Origin: Pogona vitticeps
Taxonomy: Eukaryota; Chordata; Lepidosauria; Squamata; Agamidae
Direction: 5' to 3'
NCBI RefSeq assembly: GCF_051106095.1
Contig: NC_135784.1
Coordinates: forward strand, 153,423,428-153,487,427
DNA length: 64,000 nucleotides
The position numbers and the translations under genes were made by a program. Below the pieces are notes generated by a model, which worked only from the letters and a program-made list of their open reading frames with translations, was not told the DNA's origin and made no database searches. The stretch's first letter is position 1; each line of letters begins with the position of its first letter. Below, piece by piece: positions 59,616 through 64,000 of the stretch.

Positions 59616-59808
59616 AAAGCAAACCGTGCTGCTTATATACCGCCGCATACCGCTTCAAGCACTCTCTGGACGGTTTACAAGTTAATTGTGCAAGCTACAC
59701 ATTACCCCTGGGTACTCATTTGACCAACCTCTGAAGGACAGAACCCCGGGTTGTGAGCACAGTTTTAGCTGCAGTATAGCAGTTTAACCACTTGTGCCAC
59801 AAGGCTCA
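59616..59808 (-). mobile_element. tRNA-derived SINE
   Basis: Minus-strand copy of the 39302 family. On the plus strand it starts gcaaaccgtgctgcttatat and ends accacttgtgccacaaggct. Somewhat shortened in the middle. Confidence 0.8.
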
Positions 59809-60043
59809 GTGCTTAAAATTAGGAAATTGGAGAAACAATACTTTGCTATCCCATCACAACTCTGCCAAAAGTCCATTGTCTTCTAGGGTCAACTCTCACT
59901 TCTACATCCAGGGAGGGGGTAGAGGAAGAAAACTAGAGGTTCAGTTAAAGAAGTGTTGAATTTATTATAGTTCTTAAAGGGCAAATTGCTAATTTTGATT
60001 AATGTGGTGGACATAAAAAGGTGAAGAAATGAAAAATACATAC

Positions 60044-60245
60044 ATCCATTTTTTAATGCAGTGTGCTGCTGTCAGCACTGAGTTGTTATTAATTAAGGAT
60101 CCACCACACTCATGGAGATAACGACCTGATCCAACACGATAAATCTGAAGGCTAACTTGCCATGGCCAGGCCCCGAGCTGAACATTGTGTCCACCTACTA
60201 CTTGAGTCCCTGTTATATCTTCCACAGCAGGCCTGGTGCCGCATT
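60044..60245 (-). CDS. TMPRSS12-like copy 2, exon 2 (altered activation site, catalytic His)
   Basis: The acceptor atttccag and donor ggat/gtatgt enclose 202 nt encoding (E)[38 protein letters not shown] and [10 protein letters not shown]. The propeptide Cys is kept. Gln replaces the Arg that precedes the mature N-terminus in copy 1 and human TMPRSS12, so ordinary trypsin-like activation is not expected. Confidence 0.93.
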
Positions 60246-60330
60246 CTGGAAATCAAAAGTTATATGGATGATGTACAACATTTGTAACCATTGAAAAACA
60301 AAGCCAACATAGAAGAATAACACATTTAAA

Positions 60331-61180
60331 AAAGCAAAAGCAAAGCGTGCTGCTTATACAGCGATGCCTCGCACAGCGAGGTTAATCCGTCCCGAATTAA
60401 CTCTCACTGTGTGAAACATCGCTGAGCGGGGCAGAAAAGCCCATTGGAACGCATTAAACAGTGTTTAATGCGTTCCAGTCGGCTGCTGTACTCACCGTTC
60501 AGCGATGTTTCTCTGATGGCCGGCAGCCATTTTCGCGCCCTCCCCTCCCTGAACGAGGGCGCGAAAATGGCTGCGATCAGCTGTCCGGTGGGTCCAAAAT
60601 GGCCGCCGGCACAGCCGAAATGGCTGGCCGCAGCATTTTCACGCCCTTGGTAAGCGAGGGGAAGGCGCGAAAACGCTGCGCGCAGCCATTTCGGCTGTTC
60701 CGGCAGCGTTTTCGCACCCTCCCCTTGCTTACCAAGGGCGCAAAAACGCTGCAGCCGGCCATTTCGGCTGTTCCGGCAGCCATTTTGAAGCCGCGGAACA
60801 GCTGATCGGCAGGTCGCAAAGCGAAGCGCTTACCGACCTTCGCTCTGTGATTTTCGCCCATTGGGGGCATCGCTCTGCGATCGCATTAGTGATTGCAAAA
60901 GCGTCACCGTAGAGCGAATTCATCGCTCTACGGGGCGCTTGTTGTGCGAGGCACCACTGTATACCGCCCCATAGTGCTTCAAGCACTCTCTGAGCGATTT
61001 ACAAGTTAATTATGCAGGCTACACATTGCCCCCCCCAGCAAGCTGGGTACTCATTTTACCGACCTCGGAAGGATAGAAGGCTGAGTCAACCTTGAGCCGC
61101 TACCTGGGATTGAACCCCAGGTCGTGAGCACAGTTTTGGTGGCAGTACAGCGGTTTAGCCACTGTGCTACGAGGCTCCTT
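60331..61180 (-). mobile_element. tRNA-derived SINE split by a MITE
   Basis: The plus-strand left piece aaagcgtgctgcttata (to 60358) and right piece from 60960 (taccgccccatagtgcttc ... gtgctacgaggctcc) form one continuous copy of the 39302 family once the 601-bp MITE and one TA are set aside. Fairly young copy, close to the one in the DIRS element. Confidence 0.88.
60359..60959. mobile_element. Tigger-like MITE (601 bp) inserted in a SINE
   Basis: Ends cagcgatgcctcgcacagcg and the inverse of gcgaggcaccactg, with TA at 60357-60358 and 60960-60961. The interior has several self-complementary modules (gcgccctcccctccctgaac / gagggcgcgaaaatgg and cagccatttcggctgttccg). No transposase. It is related to 40094-40653 and to the end at 20526. 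Confidence 0.92.
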
Positions 61181-63340
61181 TAAAGTAGCTTGGTGCCTCT
61201 TAGAGGCACAGAAAAAAGTATGGACCTGGGGGAATGGAGTTAATAGGTAGGTTATTGGGAGATTGAATTGAAATTTATTTATGTGCCACTTTAACTCCTA
61301 TGCAGCCTACGTAAACAGTGCTATTAAATGATATATAAAATACACAAACATTAAAATTATTTGAAAAAAACAGCAATATCTTATTAACTTTACAAGTTAG
61401 GCAAAGATTATATAAATAGGTGCTGCACTCTAGCGGCTACATTTTGAATTAGGTGGTGGCAGTTCTGCATATAGTACATTCATAATAGCCAGGTGCCATC
61501 AAATTGATTCCAGCTTATGGGAACTCCTTCCATGTTTGTATAGGTATAGAGAGTACAGTACTGTACTTAAAAGCAGTTTACTACTTAAAAGCAGTTTACT
61601 CCACTCTCAGGCCTTACCCAGAGCACAGTTTGCTGTCCTCTGAAGATGCCGGCCACAGAGACTGGCGAAACGTTAGGAAGAACCACCTTCAGAACACGGC
61701 CAAGAACCCCGAAAAACCCACAACAACCATCAGTTTACTAGTTCCTTCTCAGGCACTCTGGGACCAGGCCACTTGCCCAAGACCAGCCATTCTCAACAGG
61801 GGCCATATGCCCCCATAGGGGGACCTGGCACATTTGAAGGGGGGCATGAACTGGATACAATTCTTTACACACCAACTTCTAAGGTTTGTTCTGTGACTTA
61901 TACAATCCTGATTCGACCTATAATTCTTTTATATTGTGTTTACGGCAATAGCCAAGACAACCGAGAATGGGTGGCCTGAGCTATATAGGCTAGGCTGCCT
62001 CTCCTACAAAGCATATTGGGCAACTCAGCTTCCAACCTCTGGCTCTGCAGCACCTCACTGAACCACAGTACTTTTGATTATGAAGATAGCAATACATAAA
62101 ACACACCACTTAGTCTATGACTATCCATGCATAAGTATCTTTCCCCCCAAAAAACAAGTGTTCCTGGACACCAAAGCCACCTGACCTCTTAGTGATAAAA
62201 ATGGATTCCAAAGCACTCAGAAGTTGCTACATATTTCAAAAGCCACAGAGATGTTAAATAGCAGAGGAGATAAGACAGTACCCTGTGATAGTCCATTGTT
62301 TTTAACTTACAGAGTGCAAAGGCACAATCACCCAGTACTGTTCTCTGGAGCCAGCCCTACAAGAAGGAGTTGAAACATTGTAAAATGTATCTTCATGAAA
62401 GATACCATGATAAATGCTATCAAAAGTTATGGAAAAATCAAACATAACTAGCAGGATCACACTCACCATCCATCTCCCAAAAAAGACAATTTGCCATGGG
62501 GATGAAGGACAATTCTCTAATGAAAGCTGAACCAGAATATAATGAATCAAGGCAATTAGTTTTATCCATGAACCAGCACTCCCAAAAAGCTGAACCAGAG
62601 GCAAGATGACTGGTATTTATAAATCCCTAGATATTACCTTATGGGTCAGGGAAAGCAATTAAATAACAGTCTGAATGCTAGACTGTAAGTAACACTGGTT
62701 CAACCAGTGAACAGATATAAATCAGACAAGCTAAAATATAACAGATCACCGATCATAATGGCTCAGAAAGTAAAGGCGAGATGCACTAAGCACATCCCAC
62801 CTCCTGCTGGCCAGAAATGTTACTTACAACCAGAGTCTTCTCCCTGAGTCCACCGAGGGGACTGGTCCCGTACAAAAAAAATTACCCCACCCAGTTTCTC
62901 AATTTGCATCACTGTTATAGGCTTGTTTCTCATACAGAACCCATTCAATATTTCAGTTCCTACCCAATTGAAATGAAGTGGGGGACAGCATAAGGCAGGA
63001 CCAGTTATTACATATCTCTGTCCCAGGCATAAGGAGACTCTGTCCACACCAGTTACTAGATGTAGACGATCTCGTAGGTTGCAGAAGGAACTCTTGCTCA
63101 GAAGCAAAAGCAAACTGAGCATGGAGCCAGATATTCTCAGTCTCTTTCTGTCTTTGTGCTATACAGTATAGTTCTTTCTGCTCTGCTGTCAGCAGTCAGT
63201 TCTGATTAACTCTAAAAAAAGACTGAGAATCTTTTTCCTGCTATGGCCAGAGATCTCTGGAGTGATCCTTGCTTTGATAACTATGTAACATGAATATGTC
63301 AACATAATTGTGCCCGAACATCTTTTCCACAGAGCCCACA
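61181..63340 (-). other. Intron 1 of protease copy 2, mostly featureless
   Basis: Apart from the short Penelope-like tail and a hAT-like word near 61785 (agccattctcaacagggg) no gene or bounded repeat was recognised. Confidence 0.5.
61635..61740 (+). mobile_element. Possible Penelope-like element tail
   Basis: The order cctctgaagatgccggccac, agagactggcgaaacgttag and cccgaaaaacccacaacaac matches a repeat end I associate with Penelope-like elements in squamates. It is only about 100 bp. The family assignment is from memory and uncertain. Confidence 0.45.
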
Positions 63341-63349
63341 ACAGCAGCT

Positions 63350-63932
63350 CCAGGGCAAGCGTGAACCTCCTTGGGGATTGAAATCCCGCCACGAACCCTT
63401 CCTACAACCATCTGCCACGGAAGGGGTGAACAGGGGACTGGAGCCTCTTTGGGTGGAGTCCCGTAGCAGTTCTGTTGCTGCGATTTTCAGAGGAAACGGT
63501 AAGGGAAGGGAAGGAGCCGATGAGGATTTACTTGGAAGTAAGTCACAGTACAGTAACCCTAAGGTGCTAACTGTGGAGCAAGCCCCATCGTTCTTAGGCG
63601 CATGCGCAACTCGCTTTTTAAGCGGACGATCCAGTTTACCTTAGAGGCTGTCGGGGCTGGTAGTTTTAACGAGTGGGAATCCAGTTCCTCCTTTCCGGGA
63701 ACTGGATCCTGGGCGCATGCGCACATTGATTTCCTCGCTCGGCGTGCTGAGTTTCCAGGAGGCGGGAAAATTCACACGAGCGGGTAACTTTGGCGCTTTC
63801 CGCCTGAAGGGAACGTTTTGAGCGCCCAGACAAAAATGTTTTTTCTTTAAACCGGGCAGAACTTTGGGACGAAAAGGTGACTTAGGTTTCCTTCCAAGTA
63901 ATAACTGGGAGGACACGGGAAGCCGAGCTCAC
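63350..63932. promoter_or_regulatory. CpG-rich region next to exon 1 of protease copy 2
   Basis: Two exact NRF1-type palindromes GCGCATGCGCA at 63598-63608 and 63713-63723, an ETS-like ttccgg near 63693, and an E2F-like tttggcgctttccgcc near 63788-63804, in a CpG-rich block. It lies just inside intron 1 on the minus-strand gene, like the island of copy 1. Probable promoter-proximal regulatory DNA; a divergent plus-strand transcript is possible but unproven. Confidence 0.55.
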
Positions 63933-64000
63933 CGTCTGTAGGAATCGCAGAATGGGCGTGACTTAGCAGCATCAGAAGTGCCCAGAAGGAATCGCATCCT
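63933..64000 (-). CDS. TMPRSS12-like copy 2, exon 1 (signal peptide, partial)
   Basis: Minus-strand frame set by the donor gacg/gtgagc reads GCDSFWALLMLLSHAHSAIP and TD. Copy 1 has TSIWALLVLW...SSVIPTD at the same place. The WALLMLL core is a signal-peptide hydrophobic stretch. The start codon lies to the right of the window. Short and partial, but donor, phase and ending agree with copy 1. Confidence 0.72.

Larger units (their letters stand above)
55348..64000 (-). other. TMPRSS12-like serine protease gene, copy 2 (5 exons, 5' end outside window)
   Basis: Exons in transcript order are 63933-64000 (partial), 60044-60245, 57429-57694, 56231-56373 and 55348-55584. Exons 2-4 have exactly the lengths and phases of copy 1, so the two are tandem duplicates, but they differ at roughly half the positions in exon 4, so the duplication is old. 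The His (LTAAHC), Asp (ENDIAFF) and Ser (GDSGGP) are all present, as is Asp at the S1 base (GDSC). Two oddities: the activation point reads GTQVVGG instead of GTRIIGG, and the pocket strand reads SSATAC where copy 1 has SFGFGC. All splice sites and frames are intact, so it is not an obvious pseudogene. Function (protease with another activator, or a pseudoprotease-like binder) is open. Confidence 0.87.

Overview
The window looks like squamate reptile (lizard-type) nuclear DNA. It has spliced vertebrate genes in an intron-rich setting, a BovB (RTE) LINE, a Sauria-type SINE, L2, L1 and CR1 tails, DIRS tyrosine-recombinase retrotransposons, and many TA-flanked Tigger-like and hAT-like MITEs. I cannot name the species.

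Layout. From about 2.3 to 32.6 kb on the plus strand lies ATF1, a CREB-family bZIP transcription factor. Seven coding exons with consistent splice sites and phases give a 313-residue protein. Its second coding exon is a 45-residue segment that resembles the end of the CREB1 Q1 domain and that human ATF1 lacks. Intron 1 holds an old, shrunken DIRS element (about 2.86-7.82 kb). Intron 2 holds a full-length antisense BovB (10.33-19.61 kb), split by a young DIRS element (12.405-18.468 kb) whose terminal and internal repeats are preserved.

From 35.3 to 49.0 kb and from 55.3 kb to beyond the right edge, both on the minus strand, lie two tandem paralogs of a TMPRSS12-like trypsin-fold serine protease. 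Each has five coding exons, and exons 2, 3 and 4 have identical lengths (202, 266 and 143 nt) and intron phases in the two copies. Copy 1 is complete at 319 residues. Copy 2 lacks only the 5' end of exon 1, which runs off the window. Both keep the His-Asp-Ser triad. Copy 2 has lost the arginine at the activation cleavage point and has alanines where glycines line the substrate pocket. Intron 4 of copy 1 carries a third DIRS element (37.18-43.96 kb), itself hit by a SINE and a strongly self-complementary MITE.

ATF1 next to TMPRSS12 fits the vertebrate gene neighbourhood known on human 12q13, although here the proteases converge on ATF1. ATF1 is a cAMP/PKA-responsive nuclear factor. The proteases are predicted to be secreted or membrane-anchored and have no evident functional link to it. 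The rest is repeats and unremarkable intron or intergenic DNA. No bacterial-type operons, CRISPR arrays or functional structural RNA genes were seen.
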